Shown here: positions 1-9,037 of the stretch, in pieces | Layout: the number at the start of each line of letters is the position of its first letter | Position numbering within the stretch: position 1 is the stretch's first letter | NCBI GenBank assembly: GCA_014379595.1 | Contig: JACMLM010000051.1 | Location: forward strand, 1 to 64,000 | Reading direction: 5' to 3' | Length of the DNA: 64,000 nt | Source of the DNA: Anaerolineales bacterium | Lineage (GTDB): Bacteria > Chloroflexota > Anaerolineae > Anaerolineales > Villigracilaceae | Translations under genes and position numbers: made by a program | The notes under the pieces: model-generated | What the model was told of the DNA's origin: nothing | The model's database searches: none | The model's input: the letters and a program-made list of their open reading frames with translations, nothing else

Positions 1-288
1 AACAGGGTTATCTTCGCCTTGGTAGCCCATAATAAAAGTTCCGCCCGGAACAGCGACAAGTATTGTGCCATCCACATACGGATATTTGGAGCCGATTTCC
101 ATTGGCGGGCCAGCCAGATCAATGGATACAAGTGTAGGGGATGCTTCAACTACAGCAGTTTCCGTCACAGTTGCAGGTAGTTCGGTCGCATCACCCGCAG
201 TTACATCAGAGCCAACCGGGGCATTGCACGCTGACAGAATCAATGACACAACAACTACTGTTGAATTAAGATATAGGAACCTTTTCAT
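1..288 (-). CDS. SUMF1-like lipoprotein, N-terminal part (runs off window start)
   Basis: The first 96 codons of a minus-strand gene continue beyond base 1. The N-terminus is a lipoprotein signal ending in LILSAC, followed by a Thr/Pro/Val-rich linker. The start of a formylglycine-generating-enzyme-like (SUMF1) domain follows, with the motif VPGGTFIMGYQGEDNP. It is nearly identical in layout to the next gene at 470-2035 and is the first of three tandem paralogues. The start at 288 is chosen because GGAGAG lies just upstream; an in-frame ATG at 300 is less likely. Function is unknown; it would be an outer-surface lipid-anchored protein. Confidence 0.8.
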   Translation of the reverse strand, partial: MKRFLYLNSTVVVVSLILSACNAPVGSDVTAGDATELPATVTETAVVEASPTLVSIDLAGPPMEIGSKYPYVDGTILVAVPGGTFIMGYQGEDNPV

Positions 289-329
289 TGCACTCTCCAT
301 CTAAGGCTGATACTGTATTTCATCGATTG

Positions 330-415
330 AAGCCATAAAAAATTATAACCTTAGGCATAATATTTTGTATCCCAGCATGGTCTATTCCCCGTCACCCAAA
401 GGTCATAAAGGTAAA
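330..415 (-). promoter_or_regulatory. duplicated upstream region of SUMF1 gene 1 with -10 TATAAT
   Basis: This stretch closely matches 2063-2140 upstream of the next paralogue. Shared pieces include ataaaaaattataac, ttttgtatccca and gtcacccaaaggtcat. On the minus strand both contain TATAAT (342-347 here), about 55 bases before the start codon. No convincing -35 box is seen. The match shows that the promoter was duplicated together with the gene. Confidence 0.5.
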
Positions 416-432
416 ATTCGGAATTATAAAAT

Positions 433-465
433 AATCAACCCCTACTTTGAAAGCAGGGGTTGATT
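433..465 (-). terminator. hairpin terminator after the second SUMF1 lipoprotein
   Basis: An 11-bp inverted repeat (AATCAACCCCT / AGGGGTTGATT) encloses an 11-nt loop. On the minus strand it directly follows the stop codon at 470 and is followed by a T-rich stretch. This fits Rho-independent termination of the minus-strand gene. Confidence 0.75.
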
Positions 466-469
466 TAGG

Positions 470-2035
470 TTAACAACTTGGGTCAGAAACACAACTACAA
501 GTGGTGGGGTCTAATATCTGGCAACCACCGCAAGTTACGCCACATGAAATCGGAGTAGGACCAGGACCACCTCCCCCGCCATTGTCTTTGGGAGGTTGAC
601 AAGTATTAAAAAGGACATTCAAAGACTCTGTGTTCTTGGTAAAGGATGAGTCAGAATAGCAAATGCCATCCGAAAGATAATATCCCGCAGGGCACAAGTT
701 AACGTTCACGGCAGAACCAGGAGCTGCAGAACAGCATTGTGTGAGGGGATCATAAGTAGCGCCAGGTAGACATTCTGTACCAATCGTTCCACTTCCATCC
801 CATTTGCACACATCCCCTTCCTTAATGTAATGAGCTGGGCAGGTGGAATCACAAGTGTTCGTCCCTTCACATGAACCTTCAACCGACGCGATATATGGCC
901 CGGAAGGATTGCATACGAATTTATTTTCACCAGATATTTGAGAGCAGCCAGGTACGTCATATAGCCAACTATCGGGAGGGCTATCAGATAGATTAAAAGT
1001 GACAATTGTATAAGGGACTAATCTTGGCGTGCACACCGCTGCTTGTGAAACAGAAACATCATTGCATTTAACATCTGGTGTACAAGTAGCTTCTTCGCCA
1101 CTCGGACCAGTTCCAATATAAGCTAGTTGTTCACATGACGGGGCAAAATAGGTTGGGTCCCCAACAATACAGCGGAAACCTAAGTCTGGCAAATTTTCTA
1201 AAGGTCTAAGGGAGAAGCGATGGGCAGCAAGACTCGAATCGCCACCGTCTTGATAACTACTGCCGCGCACTGAACGCTTTTCTCCCAACTCAGGGCCAAG
1301 CGGGTTTTCAGTCGGCGATACACTGTAATAAGAAGCGCTATACCAATCCAGCACCCATTCGCGTATATTGCCAGCCATATCGAAGGCACTGTAATAACTC
1401 ACGCCATTGGTATATTCATTGATTGGAGTTGTCTTGCCTCTACAAGATAGAAAGTTCAGTAAGTTACAGGAAGGTGCTTCATCACCCCATGGGAAGATAT
1501 TACCATCGGGTCCACGCGCAGCTTTTTCCCATTGTGCTTCTGTCGGTAAACTTCCATGTACAAAAGAACAATATTGAGATGCCTGCTCATAGGTCACGCC
1601 TGTTACTGGGTGATTGGCTTGACTGAAATCTCCAAACAATGGATTATTCTCTTCGTCGGGCCTTGTGCACAGCCCACTGGCTATACATAAAGCATATTGT
1701 GAATTAGTGACCTTAGTGCTGTAAATCCAAAAGTCGCTGACAGTCACTTCATGGATAGGATTATCTTCGCCTTGATAACCCATGATGAAAGTCCCGCCCG
1801 GAACAGCGACTAGAATAGTTCCGTCCACATATGGATATTTCGATCCTACTTCCATCAGCGGACCTGCCAGGTCAATTGGGATTAATGTTGCAGGCACTTC
1901 GGTAGCAGGAATAGATGGTTCGACAGTTTCTGTTACGCCTGTGATTGGAATCATTGGGCTTCCAGGAAGATTACAAGCCGATAGAATCAATGACATAAGA
2001 GTCACGATTGAAATAAGATGCGCAAATCTTTTCAT
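470..2035 (-). CDS. SUMF1-like lipoprotein with Cys-rich C-terminus
   Basis: A 521-residue predicted lipoprotein with lipobox LILSAC (Cys21), then a disordered Thr/Pro linker. An FGE-sulfatase (SUMF1) domain spans roughly residues 70-295, with GGTFIMG, LPTEAQWEKAARG, FPWGD, DMAGNIREWV and LGFRC. The C-terminal 220 residues are unusually rich in Cys and end in CGVTCGGCQI...CSCVSDPSC. The Cys pair that true formylglycine-generating enzymes carry between RGGSW and the closing GFRC is absent: here the region reads RGSSYQDGGDSS. Sulfatase activation is therefore unlikely; a binding or surface role is inferred. The ATG at 2035 is preferred over GTG at 2038 because of its spacing from AAGGAG. Confidence 0.85.
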   Translation of the reverse strand: MKRFAHLISIVTLMSLILSACNLPGSPMIPITGVTETVEPSIPATEVPATLIPIDLAGPLMEVGSKYPYVDGTILVAVPGGTFIMGYQGEDNPIHEVTVSDFWIYSTKVTNSQYALCIASGLCTRPDEENNPLFGDFSQANHPVTGVTYEQASQYCSFVHGSLPTEAQWEKAARGPDGNIFPWGDEAPSCNLLNFLSCRGKTTPINEYTNGVSYYSAFDMAGNIREWVLDWYSASYYSVSPTENPLGPELGEKRSVRGSSYQDGGDSSLAAHRFSLRPLENLPDLGFRCIVGDPTYFAPSCEQLAYIGTGPSGEEATCTPDVKCNDVSVSQAAVCTPRLVPYTIVTFNLSDSPPDSWLYDVPGCSQISGENKFVCNPSGPYIASVEGSCEGTNTCDSTCPAHYIKEGDVCKWDGSGTIGTECLPGATYDPLTQCCSAAPGSAVNVNLCPAGYYLSDGICYSDSSFTKNTESLNVLFNTCQPPKDNGGGGGPGPTPISCGVTCGGCQILDPTTCSCVSDPSC

Positions 2036-2062
2036 CACATTCTCCTTATTACAACAAGTATG

Positions 2063-2140
2063 AAGCCATAAAAATTATAACTTGAGGTATATTATTTTGT
2101 ATCCCACTGAAGCGAATTTCAGGTCACCCAAAGGTCATGA
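2063..2140 (-). promoter_or_regulatory. upstream region of SUMF1 gene 2 with -10 TATAAT
   Basis: On the minus strand this contains TATAAT (2074-2079) ahead of the RBS and start at 2035. It is homologous to the region at 330-415, so the two paralogues are probably expressed alike. No good -35 hexamer was found. Confidence 0.5.
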
Positions 2141-2178
2141 AAAAATCCCGCAGGGATTGCCTTGCGGGATTTTTTTTC
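2141..2178 (-). terminator. Rho-independent terminator after SUMF1 gene 3
   Basis: A 12-bp stem (AAAAATCCCGCA / TGCGGGATTTTT) with a 10-nt loop lies just after the stop codon at 2183. Read on the minus strand it ends in a run of T. Confidence 0.85.
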
Positions 2179-2182
2179 ATTG

Positions 2183-3982
2183 TTATGGTGCATTCATTTC
2201 GCAAACAGTTGCTTTTTCGTTCCATGTACAGAAGTTTGCAACACATCGTGATTCACTATCACTATACTGTGCGCACGTATTAACAGGTTCGCTGCACTTG
2301 AGTGTATTCACGCGGACAGTGATACAGCCTGCGCCACTGAGTTCAGTTCCTGTAGGGATACAAGCCTGTACATCTGCATTGAACGAGGTACCAGGGCCAC
2401 AGCCGGGATATGTTCCACCTGTCACTGCCTGACAACACTGGAAGTTTTCATTGTAGTCATAGCCTGTTGCACAGCCGGCATAGGTTTGCACCGCGAGGGA
2501 TGCATCGTCAATACCATAAGGCGCGGATGTTTCTCCATTAGGCGGCACACACATCCCAGCTAAATCGTCAAAATAAGTACCTGCGGGACAATAACCATTT
2601 ACATCTTTGCCAATTGCACAAGTTTGCTGCCCGCCTCTTTCCATTAGAGAGTATCCAACGGGACAACCTGAGACACCAACTTGATTCAGAATCGGTGTGT
2701 AATTACATAAACCAGTAGCAGCCTCAAGCGTATAACCTGATGGGCAAGATGGAGCCACACCTTCCACCACCAATTTATTCGAGCACGACTCGTTACATAC
2801 AACAATCTCATTTGTGGATTCAATAGTTTCGGGACCGCTGCAAGTCAACTGCCTGATCCCGCTGCCAGTTGCCTCTGTACATATCAGACGCGTACCGCGC
2901 GGTTCCCACGTTGATCCAAATGAAAGTTGGACAGTGGCATAGGTTTCTCCCTGTTGACAGTATTGATCTGTCACAACGCCCTCGGGCAATGTGCAACTGG
3001 TGGAAACATTCGTGTTCGCAGGCACGAATGCAGAGAGCTGACAATAAGGCGCAATTGGCTGAGGGTTTGGTACAGCACAACGGAAACCAGTATCGCGCTC
3101 GCTATCTCCGGGCTCATTGAAGCGGCGAATCGCAGAAGCGATCTGGCTGTCATCCGTTTCAAAGGAACTGCCGCGCACAACACGGTATTGTCCACTTTCG
3201 GGGCCCAAGGGATTAGCAAGAGGTGAAGTAGCGTAGTAGCTTTCACTATACCAATCACTTGCCCACTCAAAGGCATTCCCTGCCATATCAAGTAATCCGT
3301 AAGAGCTTGCACCTGTTGAAAGGAATGCATCCACACCATTGGTGCTCTCATAACAGTTACTAAAATTCAGTAAGCTACAAGCAGGGTCAGTGTTGCCCCA
3401 CGGATATGTATTTCCATTTGTACCGCGGGCAGCTTTCTCCCACTGGGCTTCCGTTGGCAGGCTGCCCTGAGTCCATGTGCAATATGACTGAGCTTGATCC
3501 CAAGTTATACCTACAACAGGATGGTTGCCAAACTCAGGATTGCTAAAAACAGCTCCGCCTAACTCCTGAGATGGTGTAGTACAAGCACCAACTTTTAAGC
3601 ACTGTTCATACATACGGTTGGTAACTTTGGTTTGCTGAATCCAATATCCATCCAAAGTCACATTGTGGGAAAGGGCATTAATCCCGTCCCCCATTGTGAA
3701 ATCCCCGGCTGGGATATAAATCAAAGTACTGCCGTCCATCCATTTCATCGCAGCTCCGCTTTGCGGGCCAGACAATGCCACAGGCGCCAAAGTAGAGACT
3801 GGTAGTGCGGTAGCCACTTCAGTCGGCGGCGAATCTGTAGCAGTCACAACGACAACCAAAGGTGTGGGTGTTGAGCCGCTGCAAGCCGAAAAGATAAATG
3901 TGAAAAGCAGGATATACACAAATATCATATATCGAAGTTTATCTTGTGGATGTGTATCCTGTGGATAACGAGCGTTTTTCAT
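2183..3982 (-). CDS. SUMF1-like lipoprotein with long Cys-rich C-terminus
   Basis: A 599-residue protein with lipobox FIFSAC (Cys34) and a Thr/Pro linker. A SUMF1 domain follows at about residues 80-310 (YIPAGDFTMGDG, LPTEAQWEKAARG, YPWGN, DMAGNAFEWASDWY, DTGFRC). The remaining 290 residues are Cys-rich and built of irregular CxxGY-type modules such as GCPVGYSLMERGG and CPAGTYFDD. As in its neighbour, the two copper-binding Cys of real FGE are missing. It is the most divergent of the three tandem paralogues. The start has AAAGGAGATTTA before the ATG. An extracellular, disulfide-stabilised binding protein is inferred. Confidence 0.85.
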   Translation of the reverse strand: MKNARYPQDTHPQDKLRYMIFVYILLFTFIFSACSGSTPTPLVVVVTATDSPPTEVATALPVSTLAPVALSGPQSGAAMKWMDGSTLIYIPAGDFTMGDGINALSHNVTLDGYWIQQTKVTNRMYEQCLKVGACTTPSQELGGAVFSNPEFGNHPVVGITWDQAQSYCTWTQGSLPTEAQWEKAARGTNGNTYPWGNTDPACSLLNFSNCYESTNGVDAFLSTGASSYGLLDMAGNAFEWASDWYSESYYATSPLANPLGPESGQYRVVRGSSFETDDSQIASAIRRFNEPGDSERDTGFRCAVPNPQPIAPYCQLSAFVPANTNVSTSCTLPEGVVTDQYCQQGETYATVQLSFGSTWEPRGTRLICTEATGSGIRQLTCSGPETIESTNEIVVCNESCSNKLVVEGVAPSCPSGYTLEAATGLCNYTPILNQVGVSGCPVGYSLMERGGQQTCAIGKDVNGYCPAGTYFDDLAGMCVPPNGETSAPYGIDDASLAVQTYAGCATGYDYNENFQCCQAVTGGTYPGCGPGTSFNADVQACIPTGTELSGAGCITVRVNTLKCSEPVNTCAQYSDSESRCVANFCTWNEKATVCEMNAP

Positions 3983-4039
3983 TAAATCTCCTTTTCTCGT
4001 ATTCGCGAGACGGCTATTATTATAAGATAAAAACGACTT

Positions 4040-6031
4040 TCACTTCGCCTCCCTAATCTCTTCCACAGATTGCGGATTCACCAGCGAGGATGTATCTCCC
4101 AACTCCAAACCTAAATATGCAGAACGGATCAAGCGCCGCATCACTTTTGCATTGCGAGTCTTTGGCAAATCAGAGACAAATAAAATGGACTTCGGAGCAA
4201 GCGGCTTGCCCATTTCAGCGACGACCATTTCATATAACTGCCGACGAAGTGCATCGCTTCGTTCTACCCCGGGCTTGGTCACTGCAAAAAGGACTAATTC
4301 ACTCCCTTTGACATCGTGCGGCACCCCGATCGCAACTGCTTCCATAATTGATTCATGCCTTACCAAAATAGACTCTACTTCAGCGGGGCCTAATCTTTTG
4401 CCAGCAATCTTGATCGTGTCATCTGAGCGGCCAAGAATATACCAAAGCCCATCATTATCAATGGCAGCGAAATCTCCATGTACCCAAACATTTTCCCAAC
4501 GTGACCAGTATGTATCAAGATAACGCTGCTTGTCCTTCCAAAATCCACGCGTCATACCGATCCATGGCGCTTTGATGACCAACTCCCCTACGGCATTACG
4601 AATCGACTTTCCATTTTCGTCCAACACATCTGCATCCATGCCGGGACAGGCTGCGGAGAATGCACATGGCTTCAAGGGCAGTAATGGATTTCCCATTAAG
4701 ATACCGCCTGATATTTCTGTGCCGCCAGAATAATTAATAATGGGTCGCTGGCTTTCACCTACTTTTTCAAACAACCACGTCCACGGGTCTGGATTCCATG
4801 GCTCGCCAGTGGACGCAAAACATTTTAGCGAAGAAAGATCATGCTTCTTGAAATGTTCATCTCCTTGTGGAATCAACGAACGAATTAAAGTCGGCGAAAC
4901 ACCCATTTGATTGATCTTATGTTTTTCAACCAGTTCCCATAATCGATTAGGCTCAGGAAAATCTGGCGCGCCATCATAAAGGAACATCGTCGCGCCAAGC
5001 AAAAGGCTGCCGAATACTTGCCATGGTCCCATCATCCAGCCCATATCGGTCATCCAGTAGATGACATCGCCCGCGTGGACGTCCGTTCCAAATGCCATAT
5101 CCTGTGCAGCTTTGACAGGGAATCCGCAGTGTGTGTGGACTGCACCTTTCGGTTTACCTGTTGTGCCCGAAGTATAGATAATCATAAGCGGATCTTCAGC
5201 GGAGGTAATTTCAGTCGAAGCGCGCGTAGCGTCAAGCTGAGGCGCGATGAGATCGTGCCACCAATGATCTCGTCCCTCTTTCATTTTTATATCCTGTCCC
5301 GTACGCTTTAAAACAATCATGTGCTTTAACGAGTCAACTTGTTCCACTACATCATCAGCAACAGGCTTCATCTCAACGGCTTTGCCACGCCTATATGAAC
5401 CATCGGATGCAAATAATGCCTTCGCATCTGCATCCTGCAAACGAGAGACAATTGCGCCTGCTCCATAACCAGAGAACAACGGCAAAATAATTCCTCCGAT
5501 CTTTGCAATGGCGAGCAAGGCAATCACGATCTCTGGAGTCATCGGCATGAAAATTCCAATAGCATCACCTTTGCCCAGCCCAAGTGACCGTAGTGCATTC
5601 GCGGCTTTATTTACTTCTTTATACAGTTCTGCATAAGTTAATGATTTTGTTACGCCTTCTTCCCCTTCCCACACTACTGCTCTCTGATCTCTACTCTCTG
5701 TATTAACCCATTTATCCACACAATTATGGACAATATTCATCTTCCCATTTACACACCATTTCGGGAATTGAATTCCATCCCCTTCGGGAAGATCAATCAC
5801 TTTTGAATACGGCTCATAGAATTGAATATCAAGATATTTCAAAACCGCATCTGTGAACCAGGCCACATCACTCGTGGATTTTTGCATGAGCTGATCAAAA
5901 TCTTTGATTCCATGTGTACGCATAAATGCAGTTAAATTCGCATGCTCGATCTGTTCAGGTGTTGGCCGCCAAACGATCTCACCGCCGAAACCTGCGCTGA
6001 GCGGAGCCGAAGTGGTGAATTGATCTGTCAT
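4040..6031 (-). CDS. acetyl-CoA synthetase-like AMP-binding acyl-CoA synthetase
   Basis: A 663-residue ANL-superfamily enzyme that activates a short carboxylic acid with ATP and CoA, passing through an acyl-AMP. The ACAS N-terminal domain covers roughly residues 30-100. The P-loop-like IIYTSGTTGKPKG lies near residue 287, then DMGWMMGPW, the A5-type SGGTEISGG and the hinge GRSDDTIKIAGKRLGPAEVE. The C-terminal catalytic lysine region is KTRNAKVMRR. Length fits acetyl-CoA synthetases (about 650). It stands alone, divergent from the zinc-ribbon gene at 6138. Exact substrate (acetate versus another short acid) cannot be set from motifs. In a fermentative organism it may assimilate acetate or make ATP in reverse. 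Confidence 0.9.
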   Translation of the reverse strand: MTDQFTTSAPLSAGFGGEIVWRPTPEQIEHANLTAFMRTHGIKDFDQLMQKSTSDVAWFTDAVLKYLDIQFYEPYSKVIDLPEGDGIQFPKWCVNGKMNIVHNCVDKWVNTESRDQRAVVWEGEEGVTKSLTYAELYKEVNKAANALRSLGLGKGDAIGIFMPMTPEIVIALLAIAKIGGIILPLFSGYGAGAIVSRLQDADAKALFASDGSYRRGKAVEMKPVADDVVEQVDSLKHMIVLKRTGQDIKMKEGRDHWWHDLIAPQLDATRASTEITSAEDPLMIIYTSGTTGKPKGAVHTHCGFPVKAAQDMAFGTDVHAGDVIYWMTDMGWMMGPWQVFGSLLLGATMFLYDGAPDFPEPNRLWELVEKHKINQMGVSPTLIRSLIPQGDEHFKKHDLSSLKCFASTGEPWNPDPWTWLFEKVGESQRPIINYSGGTEISGGILMGNPLLPLKPCAFSAACPGMDADVLDENGKSIRNAVGELVIKAPWIGMTRGFWKDKQRYLDTYWSRWENVWVHGDFAAIDNDGLWYILGRSDDTIKIAGKRLGPAEVESILVRHESIMEAVAIGVPHDVKGSELVLFAVTKPGVERSDALRRQLYEMVVAEMGKPLAPKSILFVSDLPKTRNAKVMRRLIRSAYLGLELGDTSSLVNPQSVEEIREAK

Positions 6032-6137
6032 AAGTACATACTCCTACTTCTGAATAGGACGATTGTAATGCCAACCTGCATTGGCTTCAACTCACGCTTC
6101 GCTTATAATGGATTAATCACCCGGAGATGGAGATAAT

Positions 6138-6689
6138 ATGTCATCATATACCATGCGTTTGTTAAAATGTCCCACCTGCGGAGGTCCACTGGACCCGCCT
6201 GCCGGTGAAAGTTCCATGAAATGCACATATTGCGGAAATGCTCTTGCGATCCCCGAAGACTTAAGGGTGAAGAAAGAATCCAGTCAGCCAGCTCAAAGTA
6301 TATTTGGGTCTATTGATACAAATGCCATGGTTGGGTATGGCGCACAATGGGGTGAAGTTGTTAATTTGGCGCAGAGCGGAAATAAATCAGAGGCGGTTAA
6401 AAAATATATGGCGCTGACAGGCCAAAAGGAGTCTGATGCGAGATATACGGTGGACGCACTTGGCACATCGCAATCGTATGAATTTAATCCAGGGTCTATG
6501 AACAGTGTGCATCAGATATACCCAAACATGATGTCCGATGCGATGGGCATGACAAAGTCATATATGAAATGGTCGATGTGGTTGGGGTGTGGAATTACCG
6601 CATTCGTGATGGTTATTATTCTAATTACAGTAATCCCAATTTTGATCACCGTATTCGCCAGCCTGTGGGCGGCTTTTAGTTCCTTTTAG
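6138..6689 (+). CDS. zinc-ribbon membrane protein
   Basis: A 183-residue protein of unknown function. A zinc ribbon occupies residues 8-38 (CPTCG...CTYCG). The middle reads like a short helical segment (GEVVNLAQSGNKSEAVKKYMALTGQKESDA), similar to modules in which a short repeat senses ribosomal-protein-like partners. One or two transmembrane segments end the protein (about residues 150-180). A smaller paralogue follows at 6771, separated by a strong terminator. GGAGAT precedes the ATG. Confidence 0.75.
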   Translation: MSSYTMRLLKCPTCGGPLDPPAGESSMKCTYCGNALAIPEDLRVKKESSQPAQSIFGSIDTNAMVGYGAQWGEVVNLAQSGNKSEAVKKYMALTGQKESDARYTVDALGTSQSYEFNPGSMNSVHQIYPNMMSDAMGMTKSYMKWSMWLGCGITAFVMVIILITVIPILITVFASLWAAFSSF

Positions 6690-6709
6690 GTGCAGAGATT
6701 ATGCAAATG

Positions 6710-6752
6710 AAAGCAGAAAGTTGTTTAAAGATCAAACAACTTTCTGCTTTTT
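6710..6752 (+). terminator. strong Rho-independent terminator
   Basis: A near-perfect stem of about 17 bp (AAAGCAGAAAGTTGTTT pairing with its complement, 6-nt loop) is followed by TTTTT. It separates the two zinc-ribbon genes. Confidence 0.9.
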
Positions 6753-6770
6753 AATTTCGCTGGAGGTTTT

Positions 6771-7109
6771 ATGACACAAACTTTTCCATGCTTGGCTTGC
6801 GGTGCACCAAATGAACCAGAAGCAGGATTAACGCGTATGGCTTGCAGCTATTGCGGTGCAAACTTGACGATTCCAGAGGCTATGCAAATCAAAGAGATGC
6901 CAAAAGTAGATAAAAGTTTTACGAAAGCAGAATCAGATTCATGGGTGGAAATTGATGCGCCAGAAATGTTGAGAAAGTCTCAGCCGATTGCAATCGGTGC
7001 ATGGAATCTATTTGCCATGTGGACCTGGCTAAAATGGTTAATTCCCACGTGCTTTGTATTATTGATGATTGGCTGTATTATTCTTGCAATCGTTATATTT
7101 AGTTTTTGA
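6771..7109 (+). CDS. small zinc-ribbon membrane protein
   Basis: A 112-residue protein with an N-terminal zinc ribbon (CLACG...CSYCG, residues 7-32) followed by the same sequence context as the gene at 6138 (LTIPEAM versus LAIPEDL). One C-terminal membrane helix of about 25 residues follows. It lacks the middle segment of its larger paralogue. TGGAGG lies 7 bases before the ATG. Function unknown. Confidence 0.75.
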   Translation: MTQTFPCLACGAPNEPEAGLTRMACSYCGANLTIPEAMQIKEMPKVDKSFTKAESDSWVEIDAPEMLRKSQPIAIGAWNLFAMWTWLKWLIPTCFVLLMIGCIILAIVIFSF

Positions 7110-7232
7110 TTGAGAAGCAACAATGCCGGCTCAACCGCAAACATTAACTTTATCTGGAACGATGCGGCAAAAATATTTTTTATTCTCTTTTGATAAATCA
7201 AGACTATAATCAGAAAAATTTTCGGAGGAAAT

Positions 7233-7859
7233 ATGTCCACTGTTAATGAATCCAAACATCCACTGGTAGCGCACAAACTATCCCGCCTGCGTGATAAAAA
7301 TACTGAACCCAAAAAGTTCCGTGAACTCGTTCGGGAGATCGCGGGACTTCTCGCATATGAAGCTACAGCTGACTTACAGACTTCTGAAATTGAAATTGAA
7401 ACTCCCCTTGAAAAAATGAAGGCACAGCAATTAAAAGAAAAGATCGGACTCGTTCCAGTTTTACGCGCAGGGCTTGGCATGGTGGAAGGGATTTGGGAGC
7501 TGATGCCTTCTTCTGAAGTTTGGCATATTGGATTGTATCGCGACGAAAAAACTTTACAGCCAGTGGAATACTACAATAAGCTCCCCGTTGATCCGCGTGT
7601 ATCTGTCTGCCTCATTCTTGACCCGATGCTTGCCACTGGTGGTTCGGCCACTGCCACCGCTGACATTTTAAAAAAATGGGGTGTGAAAAAAATTAAATAT
7701 GTTGGTTTGATCGCCGCACCCGAAGGAATCAAAACCATGCAAACGGCTCACCCTGATATTGATATTTATCTCGCCGCTATTGATGACCACTTAAACGAGC
7801 GCGGCTATATCGTCCCAGGCCTTGGTGATGCAGGAGATCGTCAGTTTGGGACTGGATAA
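7233..7859 (+). CDS. upp: uracil phosphoribosyltransferase
   Basis: A 208-residue enzyme that salvages uracil by transferring it to PRPP to give UMP. Family landmarks are [13 protein letters not shown] near residue 72, the PRPP-binding loop [15 protein letters not shown] around residues 125-139, and the C-terminal [11 protein letters not shown] that binds uracil. Length matches the bacterial family (about 208-210). A TATAAT at 7205-7210 could be the -10 box, although no good -35 is visible. GGAGGA lies before the ATG. Confidence 0.97.
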   Translation: MSTVNESKHPLVAHKLSRLRDKNTEPKKFRELVREIAGLLAYEATADLQTSEIEIETPLEKMKAQQLKEKIGLVPVLRAGLGMVEGIWELMPSSEVWHIGLYRDEKTLQPVEYYNKLPVDPRVSVCLILDPMLATGGSATATADILKKWGVKKIKYVGLIAAPEGIKTMQTAHPDIDIYLAAIDDHLNERGYIVPGLGDAGDRQFGTG

Positions 7860-7908
7860 TTAGAACAAATGCGCTATAATTTACCTCTACTCATGAAAGG
7901 AGATTATC

Positions 7909-8331
7909 ATGGCTGAAGTAAAGACCACAAAAAACGATGCAGGTGTTGAAGATTTTTTAAACAAAATTGACGATGAGACAAAGCGCAAAGATTGTTTTGA
8001 GATCGTCAAGATCATGAAGCAGGCTACGAAAGAAGAACCAAAAATGTGGGGGGCCAGCATTGTCGGGTTCGGCTCATATCATTACAAATATGAGAGCGGA
8101 CGTGAAGGAGATTCCATGATCATAGGATTCTCTCCACGCAAACAAAATATCACCCTCTACATTTCAGGGGATGGCTTTGAACAATATGATGGATTGATGA
8201 AAAAATTAGGAAAACATTCAATAGGAAAAGGCTGTCTGTATATTAAAAAGCTGGAAGATGTTGACACCGCAGTGCTGAAAGAACTGGTCAACGAATCGGC
8301 GCAGGCTGCGAAAGCAAAGCACTCTTCATAA
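7909..8331 (+). CDS. DUF1801 protein (copy 1)
   Basis: A 140-residue YdhG/DUF1801-like protein. The family signature MWGASIVGFGSYHYKYESGREGDS and SPRKQNITLYI sit in the middle. Two closely related copies follow at 9038 and 9462, with an integral-membrane methyltransferase between copies 1 and 2. AAAGGAGATTATC is a strong RBS, and TATAAT (7875-7880) is a possible -10. The domain is widespread and small; a biochemical role is not established from sequence. Confidence 0.85.
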   Translation: MAEVKTTKNDAGVEDFLNKIDDETKRKDCFEIVKIMKQATKEEPKMWGASIVGFGSYHYKYESGREGDSMIIGFSPRKQNITLYISGDGFEQYDGLMKKLGKHSIGKGCLYIKKLEDVDTAVLKELVNESAQAAKAKHSS

Positions 8332-8340
8332 GCTAAAAAG

Positions 8341-9024
8341 ATGAGCGCGATCTTCAAGCATAAAGCCTGGCCCGCCATTGGAAGTTTCATCTTTACTATT
8401 ATTTTTCTTATTGGGCTGCCAGTGCTTGGATGGGGCATCGATTGGATCAGCTTATTCCCCAAAAATCCTGTACGTCTTGCCTATATTTTTGTAATCATTT
8501 TCCAGGCATCCACCAATGCCTGGCTGACTTATATCAACACTGTCAAACCTGTTAATGAACACTATTTCGGCTTTGCACGCTGGCATTCCTACATGTTTGA
8601 AACCATCTTCTTGCTGGCTGCCTATTGTGATAACCGAGGCATTCTGACATGGGATCAAAACAACTCCATTCGCTGGCTTGGGCTGGTCATTTATCTTTTA
8701 GGCGTGGGAGTTTCCATTTCTGCCGATATGGCTTGGATCAAGCATCATCGCCAGGGTTTGGCATATAAAGTGGACAACCCCGTTTTGCTTTATGAAGGAC
8801 CATATAAGTTCATTCGATTTCCATCTATTCTTTATATGATCCTCGCTTGTTTCGGGGTTGCGTTAATATTTCGATCATGGGTTGCCTTGGTATTAATGAT
8901 CCCATTGATCGGCGGCGCGGTAAACCACATTCATAATCTTGAAAGAGAATATGCGCTACAATATAAAAACGTCTGGCCGTTAAAACGTAACAATTCAAAA
9001 CGATTGATCCCATTCTTATTCTGA
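8341..9024 (+). CDS. ICMT/PEMT-like integral membrane methyltransferase
   Basis: A 227-residue protein with about five or six hydrophobic helices. It has the C-terminal signature of isoprenylcysteine carboxyl methyltransferase-like enzymes: GPYKFIRFPSIL (residues about 152-163) and a later EREYALQYKN. The pattern is known for SAM-dependent methylation at the membrane. It lies 9 bases after DUF1801 copy 1 and 13 before copy 2, so the four genes 7909-9887 are probably one operon. The methyl acceptor is unknown. Confidence 0.75.
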   Translation: MSAIFKHKAWPAIGSFIFTIIFLIGLPVLGWGIDWISLFPKNPVRLAYIFVIIFQASTNAWLTYINTVKPVNEHYFGFARWHSYMFETIFLLAAYCDNRGILTWDQNNSIRWLGLVIYLLGVGVSISADMAWIKHHRQGLAYKVDNPVLLYEGPYKFIRFPSILYMILACFGVALIFRSWVALVLMIPLIGGAVNHIHNLEREYALQYKNVWPLKRNNSKRLIPFLF

Positions 9025-9037
9025 ATTGGAGGCTAAA

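Noticed and set aside
706-3351. Open frames on either strand within the SUMF1 genes
   Set aside because: They overlap well-supported lipoprotein genes and have no start signals or family match.
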